A DNA stretch of 62,882 nucleotides from CAYSYY01 sp964576115 [NCBI: uncultured Gemmatimonadota bacterium]. Lineage in GTDB: Bacteria; Blakebacterota; Blakebacteria; Blakebacterales. Made by a program: the position numbers and the translations under genes. Within the stretch, counting starts at the first letter, position 1. The number at the start of each line of letters is the position of its first letter. The notes under the pieces are model-generated. The model saw only the letters and a list, made by a program, of their open reading frames with translations. It did not search any database and was not told where the DNA came from. Positions 1 to 9,268 of this stretch are shown one piece after another. The DNA lies in contig CAZNUA010000006.1 of NCBI GenBank assembly GCA_964576115.1, positions 1-62,882 of the forward strand. The letters are read 5' to 3'.

Positions 1-945
1 GGTCAACAAATCGCGTCTCATCCGGGCAATCTCGCGATCTATCCCGCTGCTCTCGCGAACACGACGCTTCGCCTCATCGATCAGCCAGCGTCGTTCCCGT
101 GCCGGGACTGATTCAGGCGGCTGATCGAGTTCCATGCGTCCGAGATACCGCCAGGTGGCATCATAGCGGTGAATGACGGGGTGTCTGCCGTCACTGAGCA
201 GAATGCCCTGCTCGAGCGAGTACGCGGAACACGGGTACCCCGGGAAACGAACCAACCAACCATGCCGGCGGTTCGGCTCACTGGAGATATAGCCCGCGAT
301 CGAGATCGTCACCTGATCGGTCGTGGTGTGAAACAGCGTGTCACAGTCGGCGTTCACGATTGTCGCAGCGGCACACTGGGTGCCGTATTTCGGGTCCTGG
401 TCGTTGAGATGGTTGAGGAGCAGCTGACTGCCACCGCTCAGTCGGAATCGATCGGGAACATCCATCCCGTGGGGGCGGGGTCTTGTCAGGACCTCGATGA
501 CAGAACCGTCGAGGTGCAGGCGGGTGGTGCGACGCATCAGGACATCCTGGATGTGCAGGACATCGTCATGCAGGCCCTGGAAGCCCAGGTGACGGTAGGC
601 CCCCGGACCTCCGCCCTCGCTGCCGAAGCTGCGCACGTACTCGCCCTGGTCGTTGAATACCGCCACCCGGTGGTTCCCCGAGTCGATCACGTAGTAATTG
701 CCATCCGATCCCCGCGTGAACTGCCCCGGTCGGTGGAGGAGTGACTCGGCCTTGGACGGATCCTGATTCAGGCGGAGGACTTCCCGGTACTCGAACAGCG
801 GCTCGAGGTATCCGGGCCCGCCTCTGGTGAGCGCAATACTCAGGCCGTCTTCCTGTACGATGCTGAAGGAATGCTGAGGATTGCCCTGAGGTGCAGGTTG
901 TGCAAAGAAGGTACAGAAAACGAGAAACACGATCGTATCGAGCAT
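1..945 (-). CDS. Six-bladed beta-propeller protein, exported (C-terminus beyond window)
   Basis: The frame is open from an ATG at 945 to the left edge of the window (315 codons, no stop), so only the C-terminus is missing. The product starts with a short hydrophobic export signal (VFLVFCTFFAQP). Around residues 60-105 it has the signature of the 6-bladed/NHL-like propellers: GSDGNYYVIDSGNHRVAVF, then a GEYVRSFG strand and a GGGPGAYR turn. Propellers of this type are exported binding or scaffold proteins; no enzymatic residues are visible and the ligand is unknown. It lies directly downstream of another propeller on the same strand (112 nt gap). Confident on fold, not on function. Confidence 0.75.
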   Translation of the reverse strand, partial: MLDTIVFLVFCTFFAQPAPQGNPQHSFSIVQEDGLSIALTRGGPGYLEPLFEYREVLRLNQDPSKAESLLHRPGQFTRGSDGNYYVIDSGNHRVAVFNDQGEYVRSFGSEGGGPGAYRHLGFQGLHDDVLHIQDVLMRRTTRLHLDGSVIEVLTRPRPHGMDVPDRFRLSGGSQLLLNHLNDQDPKYGTQCAAATIVNADCDTLFHTTTDQVTISIAGYISSEPNRRHGWLVRFPGYPCSAYSLEQGILLSDGRHPVIHRYDATWRYLGRMELDQPPESVPARERRWLIDEAKRRVRESSGIDREIARMRRDLLT

Positions 946-1057
946 GGCACTCTCCCCGGGGAACGACGAATAGAGGCAGGCTCTTGTTTATCTCGGGGGC
1001 ACATGCTTTTGCATGATTATCCGGGTATTGGAGGTGATCGTCCGCCGGCCGGCTGGA

Positions 1058-2104
1058 TCAGGACCGCGGCATCAGTTTCACGATGTGCGGGTAGGGCTGG
1101 TTCCAGAGCATCCAGACGACAAGAGTGCCGTTCTCGAGCCCGACCGTGAATTTGATCGGAGAGGGATACTGCACCTCCGGTGGGGTGGGAAACGAATAGC
1201 TGTGCACGATGTATCCTCTTGTGTCAATTTCAACGAGGCGTTGTCCGACGAGTCTGGTCAAGAGGACAAACAAACGGTCTCCGAGAAACATCGACTGCCG
1301 GGTGATGTTGTAGGGGGGCGGCCGGTCATCGTCGTCGGTCGGCCAGTCCCGCGCCTTGTCCCGGTTCTCGCGGTCGGCCCTGATCACGTCTCTGTCCCGG
1401 ATATGAATGACGCTCTGAGATGTGGGCGTAATGAGCAGAACATCGTTGAACACGCTGTAGGTGTAGCAGCCGATCAATGCGCCCTCTGATCCCACGGTAA
1501 TATGCATGGATCCAAGCCTGTGGATCCTCCTGCCAGCGGGGCCGACCTCTCGATCCGGATGCTCGCCGAATGAAAAGAGCAGTTCACCCTGCGCATTGAA
1601 GGCATGGATGATCTCAGGCCGATGCTCGTCGAACGTAGCCATGTAGAGCGTGTCGTGTATGGCCTGCAGGTGAACTCCCCGGATCACATCTCGGATGAAA
1701 CCATGAGAATACGACCAATTTTCCTGGTCAAAAGCCTGCAGCTTGTTTCGATCCCTCACCCATAAGAGGTGCGTACTCTCATCGAAAGCCGCTTCATCAG
1801 GAAAGGAGAATTCACCCGGACCCTGGCCTTGCCGGCCGACCTGAGCGACCAGTTCTCCTTCCTCATCCACGATCCAGACGACATGCTGCATCCAGTCGAC
1901 GATGGCGACTCTCTGATCGGGCAGTAATTCGAAATCGTTCGGAGTGGCCAGGTAATAGTCGGGATCGTCGCTATCGGGCGGGGGGAATCGCAGGACCTGT
2001 TCCAGTACGATGTCATTGGCCGGCCTGGAGCACGATACAGAGCCTCCCAGGAGACCGGATGCGATCAGGAGACAGACCGGGATGCGAGGAATCGGTGAAC
2101 GCAA
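1058..2104 (-). CDS. Six-bladed beta-propeller lipoprotein
   Basis: 348 residues. The start is a TTG at 2104 with a GAGG ribosome site six bases upstream; no ATG in the same frame gives a sensible N-terminus. A basic n-region and a hydrophobic stretch (VCLLIASGLLGGSVSC) end in a Cys at about residue 25, a plausible lipobox. Propeller hallmarks are GRQGQGPGEFSFPDEA near residue 90 and repeated strands with Asp turns (VAIVDWMQHVVWIVDEEGE). It is predicted to be an envelope-anchored scaffold or binding protein of unknown ligand. It has the same strand and family as the gene that follows it at 945. It is divergent from the FG-GAP gene at 2265; the 160 nt between them shows no convincing promoter. 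Confidence 0.75.
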   Translation of the reverse strand: MRSPIPRIPVCLLIASGLLGGSVSCSRPANDIVLEQVLRFPPPDSDDPDYYLATPNDFELLPDQRVAIVDWMQHVVWIVDEEGELVAQVGRQGQGPGEFSFPDEAAFDESTHLLWVRDRNKLQAFDQENWSYSHGFIRDVIRGVHLQAIHDTLYMATFDEHRPEIIHAFNAQGELLFSFGEHPDREVGPAGRRIHRLGSMHITVGSEGALIGCYTYSVFNDVLLITPTSQSVIHIRDRDVIRADRENRDKARDWPTDDDDRPPPYNITRQSMFLGDRLFVLLTRLVGQRLVEIDTRGYIVHSYSFPTPPEVQYPSPIKFTVGLENGTLVVWMLWNQPYPHIVKLMPRS

Positions 2105-2264
2105 TACACGCCTCGTGGGTCATATCCGACAATGGTGGAGCCAGCGGTGACAATACCCGTGAAAACGCCGCTCATCAAGGGCTTCGCGGCTTCGTTCAGA
2201 CCATGCTATACTAATTGCCGGTACTATTCCGCCTCCCCGCTCTATTCAGCCCCTGGAGGTCGCC

Positions 2265-3590
2265 ATGTTATCCACGGCTGTTCTTCTGCTCGTTGCAACC
2301 TGTTCGACGCCCCTGCCCCAGGCACCCGACACCTCCCTTTTCGCCGAACCCTTCCAGCTGATCGTGCAGGGTTCGCCCCTCGAGGCCGAGCAGGGCTATC
2401 CCGCTCCCCTGCCGGTCGACTTCGACGGCGACGGACTCTTCGACCTGCTGCTGGGCCAGCGCAGCCCGCGCGGTGGCGAACTGCTCATCCATCTCAACCA
2501 GGGTACGCCGGAGCAGCCGGTCTTTTCAGAATCATCACTCTTCGAGGCCGCCGGAGCGCCGGTGCGCATTCCGGTCGGGTGAAACGAGGGCGGATTCGCG
2601 CCACAGTTTGTGGACGCCAACGCTGACGGACGTATAGATATCGTTGCCGGAGTCATCGACGGTATCCAGGTCTGGCCGCAGCTCGAGACCGGCGAGTTCG
2701 GCTATCCCTATCTGTTGATCGATACTTCCTACCTCAATTTCGAGACCTATCAGGTCGAGGATCCCTTCAGAAATCTTAGCGACGGCGGCATCGCCGGTTC
2801 GGTCCGTCCCTGGCTGGCCGACTGGAACAGGGACGGCATTCTGGATGTTCTCTTCGGAGATACGGTCGGGCACGTCTATTTCTATCCCGGCACGGGCGTG
2901 AGTGACGGTCAGCTCAGATTCGGCACCCCTGAACGGCTGACGGTCGCCGGCGAGGAAATCTGCGCCGAGCACGGCATGTCCTCGCCCTGCGTGAACGACT
3001 GGGACGGAGATGGCCGGGATGACCTGCTGCTGGGCTCGCATGTCGGCAGCGTGCTCTTTTTCCGGAACACGAGTGCTGACGGCGTGCCTGTGCTGGCCGA
3101 ACCGGTCGTTCTTGTCCCCAGCGCCGGCGCCCACAGGATCGATCCGCGGCACTTTGAACCGGGTCTGGACCGGGGCCGGAACATCTGGGTCAGCGTCGTC
3201 GATTACAACGGCGACGGCTTATCGGACCTGCTCCTGGGCGCTCATCATGTCACCGAGGCCGAGGAGCGGGAGCTGACCCTGGTGGATCAGGCCCGCCGGG
3301 ACCTGGCCTGGGACCACTACGGCAGGATCGACCTGGAATTCTGGGAACGATACCGTCAGCTGTTCCATCGCGTTCTGCGCCGCCTCAAACTGCCCCGGGA
3401 TGACTGGGGCGAGGACAGGGTCATGGCCCACCATGCCATGGATGAACTCATGCTCGCCGCTCGCGGCGACAGAAAGATGCAGGCCATACTCGAACGCCTG
3501 CGCGATGCGGCTCTGCCCCTGCGGGAATTCAGGGCGTATGGCACCTGGTACGGCCGGGTGTGGGTCTATCTGCGCCGGCCCGGCTCATGA
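2265..3590 (+). CDS. FG-GAP/VCBS repeat lipoprotein with an in-frame TGA (codon 106)
   Basis: The ATG at 2265 has a GGAGG five bases upstream. An export signal with a short lipobox-like VATC (Cys about residue 13) precedes Asp-rich repeats of the FG-GAP/VCBS type: DFDGDGLFDLLLG (about 45-57), DANADGRIDIVAG, DWNRDGILDVLFG, DWDGDGRDDLLLG and DYNGDGLSDLLLG, i.e. calcium-binding blades of a seven-bladed propeller. The frame is broken only by a TGA at 2580-2582 and continues without change to 3590; the first start-like codon after it is a GTG inside a repeat, so this is one gene and not two. The TGA could be a nonsense mutation, a sequence error, or selenocysteine (see the hairpin entry). The total is 441 codons including the TGA. 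The stop overlaps the convergent GWxTD gene. Confidence 0.7.
2589..2618 (+). other. SECIS-like hairpin just after the in-frame TGA
   Basis: Directly visible: a CCACA/TGTGG stem (2601-2605 with 2609-2613) with apical loop GTT, extended by GGCG/CGCC (2589-2592 with 2615-2618) across an internal loop. The apical loop begins 23 nt after the TGA and its first base is G. Bacterial SECIS elements lie inside the coding sequence shortly after the UGA and carry a G at the start of a small apical loop, so position and loop agree; the three-base loop is at the small end. Chance hairpins are common in GC-rich coding DNA, so this is only a candidate. Confidence 0.3.
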
Positions 3591-6500
3591 ACCGGGCGGC
3601 GGTCGTTCCAGACGGGCGTTTGTCACGTACGGTTCCAGGCGGATTGCGCGCCGGATGGTCCTGTCCGCCGTCAGATCGGTGACTTCGATCGCGATCAGGT
3701 AGGCTTCGGCCGGTTCGTAGGCCTCAAAGAGAATCCGGTTCTCCTCGGTCGCCCGGGTGCCGATCCCGTCACGCTCGAAAATCAGGCGTACGCTCCCCTC
3801 CTGGCGCTCGGTCCCGATCAGCCGTCCCAGCGCTTCGATGACCGGCGAGGGTGTTTCTCCTCCCACAGCGGTCGTCTCGATGGCCAGCCGGTAGTGATGG
3901 GCGCGGTAGTCGTCGAGCTCGAGACCGTAGATCTCGAGATAGAGATAGAGCGGAGCGTCGTAGTGGAACCGGTCACTGAGAGCCGGGATGATGGTCCGCT
4001 CCCCGCGGGTCAGATAGGTACCCGGAAGCATGTCCCCGCTCTCTTCTCGGGCTCTGATCTCTTCGGCCGCTACCAGGCTCGACAGACGCAGCGGCCCTTC
4101 AACGGCCAGGTCGATGGTATCCCGGCCGGCATAAGCCGGTCCGGCCCCGGGGGGCAGGACTTCCATGGCTCCGAAGAGATGTTCGCCGGTGATCCACTCC
4201 GGTTCGAGTCGAAAGGGTTCGGTGATCAGCGGCAGGGAGCGGTCGGCCATGAACAGCCAGGCGGGCAGAACCAGTTCGCGCCGGGTCAGGGGATTCCAGG
4301 AGTCATCGAGAATGGTCATCTGGGCCGAATAGCCGGTCATGGTATCGCCGAGGGCACCGATGAGGCGCGGTTTGGGAAACTGGGCGTGCAGGTAGAGTTC
4401 GGTCTGGCCGGCCCGGTTTTCGAACCGGTACCAGCGCAGGCCCAGATCGAGTTCCGCGGTATCGATGACCTCGCGGGCTCCGGTCACCCGCGGTGATTCG
4501 GGGACGACTTCGATCAACTCCCGGAAGGACTGCTTGTAGGGCAGGATCCGGTTGCCGGTGAGCATGCCGATCATGAGCGGAATGCGGAAGCCGTCGTAGT
4601 ACCAGTACTCCATCTGCACCAGACCGAAGGAAGACGCCTGGCCATGGATCGAGAACTCGTCCGGGACATCCTGTTCCTCGTACCGGCGGAATAGCCGGCG
4701 GCGTTCGACCTCTTCGGTTGAGAGCGGTTCGCCGAAACGCATGTAGATCCGCCCCCGATCGGTGTCCCAGCCGGCCAGACCGAGCTGGGGGACGGCGTAA
4801 TACCAGGTCACGTGCGCAAAGCGCCGGTACTGTTCCATCAGGCGTTCGTTCAGGTCGGTTCCGAAGAGCGGATCGCGCGAGCGCCAGAAGGTTTCTGGAT
4901 CGACAGCGCGCTCGGTCTGGATCGAGACCCCCCCGGTGAGTTCGAAACCGCCCTCGGACAGCGGCAGGGTCCAGCGGGGATCCCGGGCGATGACACGCAC
5001 CCGGTCGGTCAGACGGGCGATTCCCTGCTCATAATCGGCCATGGCCGCCTCGAGCCAGCCGATGTTCTGATAGGCCAGACCGCGGCCCAGGTAGGCTTCG
5101 GCCGGATGGGCGCCATGCGCGACGAGATAGTCCATGATACGGATCACCTCGACCCACCGGCCGGTCAGCATGTGGTGCAGCCCCAGCCACCAGGTGGCGA
5201 AGGCGTTATCGGGATCGAGCAGCAGGGCGCTGTTCAGATAGGCCAGAGCCTCGGTTTCCTGTTCGGATCTGGAACCGGTCATGCCGGCCAGGGGGGTGCC
5301 CCACCCTCCGGCGCGCCAGCCCAGGTGCCAGATGATCTCGAGGCGCAGTTTGCCTTTCAGGGCGTGGGCATCGGCCACCGATGCCGTTTCGGCCAGGATG
5401 CGGTCCAGGGCACGGTTGCCGTAGCGGTCGAAGGTGCGCTGGAACTGGACTTCGGCCAGGGTGAGAAGATAGCGCAGGTTGTCGGGGTCGAGCCGCAGGG
5501 CGGTGCGGATACTCGTTTCGGCCATCTCTCGTCCGCCCGGCTCGCCCGACTGCATCAGGGCCCGGGCATCCAGATTCCAGGCCTCGCTGTTGGCCCGGTA
5601 CTCCGAGCGCAAGAGCGGCTGCAGGAACTCATGGGCCGCCAGGGGCTCGTCGGCTTCGATCAGAGCCCGGGCGTCAGCCAGCGGTCCGGTATAGATTGAA
5701 TCGGCCGCCTCGGCGGTGAGCCAGCCCCGTCCGGCAAGGAGTTCCGCATCCCCTTCGGCCGACTGCTGCAGTTCCTCGACGATCTCGGCCGGAAGAGTCG
5801 CAGCGGGATCGTAGGGGATGGCGATCTGGTGGGTCAGGTAGAGTGAATCGGCGGCCCCGGCATACATCTTCCGGTCCAGAGCCAGCGCCCGGACCCGCTC
5901 CCGGAAACGCTGGCCGTATCCATACTCGGCCCGCATCCTCGAGGAATCCACCTCGGCCGCAACCAGGTCGAACTCCCCGTTCTCGTCGGCTTCGGTCACT
6001 GTCAGGGGACAGATGGCGGCTGCCAGGCTCTGCCGGATACGGGGTTCGGCCGCTCCGCCGGCACCGAGCAGGGCCTGCAGGGCGTGATGGCCGGGATCGG
6101 CCCGCAGGCGCCAGATGCAGGCAAGGCGCAGTTCGGTGGAGGCGTTCTCGTCGGCGACCCGGGTCGCGAGTTCGGCGCAGTCGGCCGGCGTCAGGTGAGG
6201 CAGGGGTGGGAAGGGATTCGGGCTTTCGTCGTCGAAGACGTGATGCCCCCACCGGTTGCGGGTGAAGATGAAGCAGTAGGCCAACTCGTCCAGCAGGGGG
6301 TGGCCGGAGATTTCGTCGGTGAGGGGAAAGGGAGGTTCATAGAACCAGAGCACCTGGGCGTCTTGCTGCCCCAGCGGGATCTCGCTCGTACGCGTCGGCG
6401 AGCCGTGGAAGACGCGGGGGATGACCCGGTAGTCGGGAGTGATCGTCCACCCCGAGAGCAGCGAATCCCAGACCGCCGTCAGACGGGCTTCGATCAGGTT

Positions 6501-6797
6501 GCGGTATTCGTTCACCCCGTTGCCGGGAAGCGGATCGCGCTCGATCAGGAACGAATCGAGGAGGCTGCGGACCGAGTCCGCCCCCATATGCCAGAATTGA
6601 CTGTAATCATACGCCGGTATCTCGGGATCGGCGTAGTGCAGCAGGGCGCAGAGGCGTCGTTCGTACTCGGGCACGTAGGAGCCGGGCGGAGCCCGGTAGC
6701 GCAGAGTGCAGGCCGTCGATCCCGCAGCTGTGAGCAGCCCGAGCACCAGCAGTGTCCGGCGCCCGCAGGAGTATCTCTGCCGCCGGACCGGGTTCAC
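3585..6797 (-). CDS. GWxTD domain lipoprotein with tetratricopeptide repeats
   Basis: 1070 residues from a GTG at 6797 that overlaps the TGA of the upstream propeller (GTGA). A longer frame from 6983 exists but would run through that gene. The start gives a basic n-region, a hydrophobic core and a Cys (TAAGSTAC), so a lipoprotein. The middle holds TPR-like helices (YLNSALLLDPDNAFATWWLG, AYLGRGLAYQNIGWLEAAM). Next comes the family signature GWDTDRGRIYMRFGEP, followed by a YWYYDGFRIP stretch and a beta-rich C-terminus. GWxTD proteins are exported proteins of unknown role found in several phyla. The coupling to the propeller suggests that the two products are made in fixed ratio and may form an envelope complex. 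It ends convergently with the FG-GAP gene. Confidence 0.8.
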   Translation of the reverse strand: MNPVRRQRYSCGRRTLLVLGLLTAAGSTACTLRYRAPPGSYVPEYERRLCALLHYADPEIPAYDYSQFWHMGADSVRSLLDSFLIERDPLPGNGVNEYRNLIEARLTAVWDSLLSGWTITPDYRVIPRVFHGSPTRTSEIPLGQQDAQVLWFYEPPFPLTDEISGHPLLDELAYCFIFTRNRWGHHVFDDESPNPFPPLPHLTPADCAELATRVADENASTELRLACIWRLRADPGHHALQALLGAGGAAEPRIRQSLAAAICPLTVTEADENGEFDLVAAEVDSSRMRAEYGYGQRFRERVRALALDRKMYAGAADSLYLTHQIAIPYDPAATLPAEIVEELQQSAEGDAELLAGRGWLTAEAADSIYTGPLADARALIEADEPLAAHEFLQPLLRSEYRANSEAWNLDARALMQSGEPGGREMAETSIRTALRLDPDNLRYLLTLAEVQFQRTFDRYGNRALDRILAETASVADAHALKGKLRLEIIWHLGWRAGGWGTPLAGMTGSRSEQETEALAYLNSALLLDPDNAFATWWLGLHHMLTGRWVEVIRIMDYLVAHGAHPAEAYLGRGLAYQNIGWLEAAMADYEQGIARLTDRVRVIARDPRWTLPLSEGGFELTGGVSIQTERAVDPETFWRSRDPLFGTDLNERLMEQYRRFAHVTWYYAVPQLGLAGWDTDRGRIYMRFGEPLSTEEVERRRLFRRYEEQDVPDEFSIHGQASSFGLVQMEYWYYDGFRIPLMIGMLTGNRILPYKQSFRELIEVVPESPRVTGAREVIDTAELDLGLRWYRFENRAGQTELYLHAQFPKPRLIGALGDTMTGYSAQMTILDDSWNPLTRRELVLPAWLFMADRSLPLITEPFRLEPEWITGEHLFGAMEVLPPGAGPAYAGRDTIDLAVEGPLRLSSLVAAEEIRAREESGDMLPGTYLTRGERTIIPALSDRFHYDAPLYLYLEIYGLELDDYRAHHYRLAIETTAVGGETPSPVIEALGRLIGTERQEGSVRLIFERDGIGTRATEENRILFEAYEPAEAYLIAIEVTDLTADRTIRRAIRLEPYVTNARLERPPPGS

Positions 6798-8047
6798 GGG
6801 TAGGTCCAGCCTTCGATTGCAGAAGCGATCGCAAAGGCGACCGGGGCTGAGTCGCCGGTGGCCTGATCGTAGGTGATCAGACAGAGCTTGCCGCCCGACA
6901 GGCGCATTGATCTGTAGAGACCGGTCGGGACCCTGGCAGTGCCCAGGTACTCCCCCTCCGGGGACAGGATGTGGAACCGGCACTGCCCGGTGATCGCTTC
7001 AGTCGTAAAGGAATACACGTCCTGCAGCCAGATGTAGCCGAAATCATCGACCAGGGCCTCGTTCCAGAATCCGATCTCGTCGACGAAAAAGTACAGGGAG
7101 CGATCGATGTCGACGGGTGTTTCTATTCCATGCCGTTCATAGGCCAGCCGCAGACCCGCCTCCAGATCCCGCCAGTAGGCCGCTTTGACCTCCGCGGTCA
7201 CGGGCAGAAGCGGCAGGTCGAGCACGATGTGCAGGGTCAGATCCCCGGAGGTGTCGTGCCAGGTCAGTTCGGGCCGGCGGCCTGAGGTGATCAGGATTCC
7301 CCGGCCGGGAACCGGGAGGGCAATCGCGGAAGGGGAGAAACGCAGCTCCGTGATCCGGCGCCGGTTGTCATCCAGATAGGTGACCTTCGCCTCGGTGACC
7401 CGTTCGGTCATCAGGCAGGATATGGTGTCCCGGGTACCACGTCTGCCGATGAGCACTTCGCGCCAGCGTTGCCGGTACTCGGGCCCGGTGTCCGCGGTCT
7501 GCCGGACGTAGCCGACCAGATCGCCGTCGAGCGGCAGCATCAGCTCCGCCCGCCAGCCGGCCATGCTCCGGCACAGATCGGTCATGGTTCCGTCCGGGTC
7601 GAAAGCGATCGTCCGCTGCGTATCCCGGTCGAAGAGAACCAGTCGACCGTCGATGAAGCCGTGAAGTTCAGCCATCGAGGAGAGTTCGCCCGGTCCCTGC
7701 CCTTCCCGGCTGAAACTGCGCCGGTAGTCACCCCCGGATCCGAAGACCATGATCCGGCAGTGACCGGAGTCGTAGAGGAAGTACTCCCCTTCGGGGCTCT
7801 GGACGAAAGCCCGGGGACTGTAGAAGAGCGATTCCTCCCGCTCCGGATCTTCTTTCAGGGTATCGAGAGGCGTGAAGGTGAGGATGTCGCCGGCATATTT
7901 CGGTCCCCCCCGGGTTTCGGCGACGGGAACCCCCTCCTGACGGGTGACGCGGAAGGTGTGCCCCGGTTCGCCGTCGGGGCGGCTCTGACAGGCCGGCAGG
8001 ACGAGCAGGAGAACAACGGCCGGGATTGCAGGCAGACGGTACGGCAT
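6794..8047 (-). CDS. Six-bladed beta-propeller lipoprotein, coupled to GWxTD gene
   Basis: 417 residues; ATG at 8047 with a GGGAGG ribosome site. The signal peptide ends in a clear lipobox (LLLVLPAC, Cys about 20). Propeller signatures are FVQSPEGEYFLYDSGHCRIMVF, then a REGQGPGELSSM turn near residues 115-125 and, near the C-terminus, LSPEGEYLGTARVP. The same SPEGEYLG(x)3VP motif occurs in the propeller at the right edge of this window, so these are paralogues. The stop codon overlaps the GTG of the GWxTD gene, giving a two-gene coupled unit. An anchored scaffold or sensor role is inferred; there are no catalytic residues to name. Confidence 0.78.
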   Translation of the reverse strand: MPYRLPAIPAVVLLLVLPACQSRPDGEPGHTFRVTRQEGVPVAETRGGPKYAGDILTFTPLDTLKEDPEREESLFYSPRAFVQSPEGEYFLYDSGHCRIMVFGSGGDYRRSFSREGQGPGELSSMAELHGFIDGRLVLFDRDTQRTIAFDPDGTMTDLCRSMAGWRAELMLPLDGDLVGYVRQTADTGPEYRQRWREVLIGRRGTRDTISCLMTERVTEAKVTYLDDNRRRITELRFSPSAIALPVPGRGILITSGRRPELTWHDTSGDLTLHIVLDLPLLPVTAEVKAAYWRDLEAGLRLAYERHGIETPVDIDRSLYFFVDEIGFWNEALVDDFGYIWLQDVYSFTTEAITGQCRFHILSPEGEYLGTARVPTGLYRSMRLSGGKLCLITYDQATGDSAPVAFAIASAIEGWTYP

Positions 8048-8172
8048 AGCGGGTGCCTCCCGATTATAGCGACGGTGCGGTCCGGGATCGTCACGGCATC
8101 AGATCGGGGTGTTGTCTGAATACAGAACGGATGATACCCGCCGGCGTGCAGCCAATTCAACTCCGGTCGGTT

Positions 8173-9150
8173 TCAGGGAATGATACGGGCGGTGCCGCTG
8201 CCGGTTCCGATCCCGACGGTGAGTCCTCCCGTGCCCCGTACGAACGTCTTCTGGCGGTACTCCTGCCCGCTCCGGGTGACGATCTCGGAGTGATCGGCGT
8301 TCCAGGGACAGACGATCCGGCCGTTCGAGAACAGGCAGAACATCGTGAAGGTGCCGGTCGGATCGTTCCCGTTCAGATCGAGCACGGCGTCGCCGCTGCC
8401 CGACGAGAGCGAGAGCGAATACTGCTCACCCGTCGGCAGGTCGACCGTCACATTTCCCGAACCCGATGTGAACGATCCCCCCGCCCAGACAGTGACCTCA
8501 CTGGCGCTGACATTGCCGCTGCCCGAGGTGACGGAGAAGTTGCCCTGCGTTGATTTGACGTTGATCCGGCCGCTGCCCGTTTCGAGCGCGAACTCACCGC
8601 TTGACGATCCGACCGTGATGAGGCCGCTGCCCGACTGAAGAGCGAAGCTGCCCGATGACGAGGCGATCTCGATCCGGCCCGATCCGCTGGCGCCTCTGAA
8701 GGTGCCGCCGGCGTTGTCGATAACGATCTCTCCCGACCCGGACGCACACACGGCCGAAACCGAAACCCTCTCGAAACTGATGTCGCCGCTGCCGGAACTG
8801 ATGAGCAGATCGGGCGAACCGGGCACGGCGATCGTCCAGCGGGACCACCAGCCGGACGTGTTGCGGGTATCGGCGATGAGTTCGCGGATGATCAGGCTCG
8901 AGCCGGTATCGTCGAAATCCGTCGCGAACATCTCGGGGTCGACTTCGCCGACGACCTCGATGTGAATCGAATCACCCGAACCCTGAACGATCTGAACCTC
9001 CCCGATGATCGTTTCGATCTGCAGGCCGTTGCGCAAGGGCAGCGAGTGGGTCATCGCAATCGGTTCGACATCCTTCGGTTGGGTGGGAAAGATGCAGGAT
9101 GAGAGCAGAACGAGGCCGGCAACGGGAAAAATGGGAATAATCTTTCTCAC
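8173..9150 (-). CDS. DUF2807 (head GIN domain) lipoprotein with SGSG repeats
   Basis: 325 residues from a GTG at 9150 preceded by AGGAGA; this start gives an immediate lipoprotein signal (PVAGLVLLSSC), whereas a longer frame from 9270 adds an unlikely N-terminus. The body is a ladder of short beta strands punctuated by SGSG(x)I/V turns roughly every 17-20 residues: SGSGDISF, SGSGEIVI, SGSGRIEI, SGSGLITV, TGSGRINV, SGSGNVSA, SGSGNVTV. This is typical of DUF2807, also called putative auto-transporter adhesin head GIN domain, a right-handed beta-helix-like fold of unknown role. It is preceded by a promoter with an overlapping dyad (see 9269), so it is probably regulated separately from the hydrolase upstream. 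Confidence 0.75.
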   Translation of the reverse strand: MRKIIPIFPVAGLVLLSSCIFPTQPKDVEPIAMTHSLPLRNGLQIETIIGEVQIVQGSGDSIHIEVVGEVDPEMFATDFDDTGSSLIIRELIADTRNTSGWWSRWTIAVPGSPDLLISSGSGDISFERVSVSAVCASGSGEIVIDNAGGTFRGASGSGRIEIASSSGSFALQSGSGLITVGSSSGEFALETGSGRINVKSTQGNFSVTSGSGNVSASEVTVWAGGSFTSGSGNVTVDLPTGEQYSLSLSSGSGDAVLDLNGNDPTGTFTMFCLFSNGRIVCPWNADHSEIVTRSGQEYRQKTFVRGTGGLTVGIGTGSGTARIIP

Positions 9151-9268
9151 GGCACGATCTCCTGTCAGGCGGCGATACGTTTGCTGCGACACGCGGATCC
9201 GGTCGTGTGGAAACCGGTCCTGACCTGCGATACGCACAACGGCGGAACGGAGTTCCAACAATATTGTC

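Noticed and set aside
2610-3590. Separate gene starting at GTG 2610
   Set aside because: The GTG encodes a Val inside an FG-GAP repeat, has no ribosome site, and the frame is the same as that of the gene from 2265.
8300-8900. Regular short repeats that look array-like
   Set aside because: They are coding repeats (SGSG turns of DUF2807) with variable codons and no spacers; not a CRISPR array.
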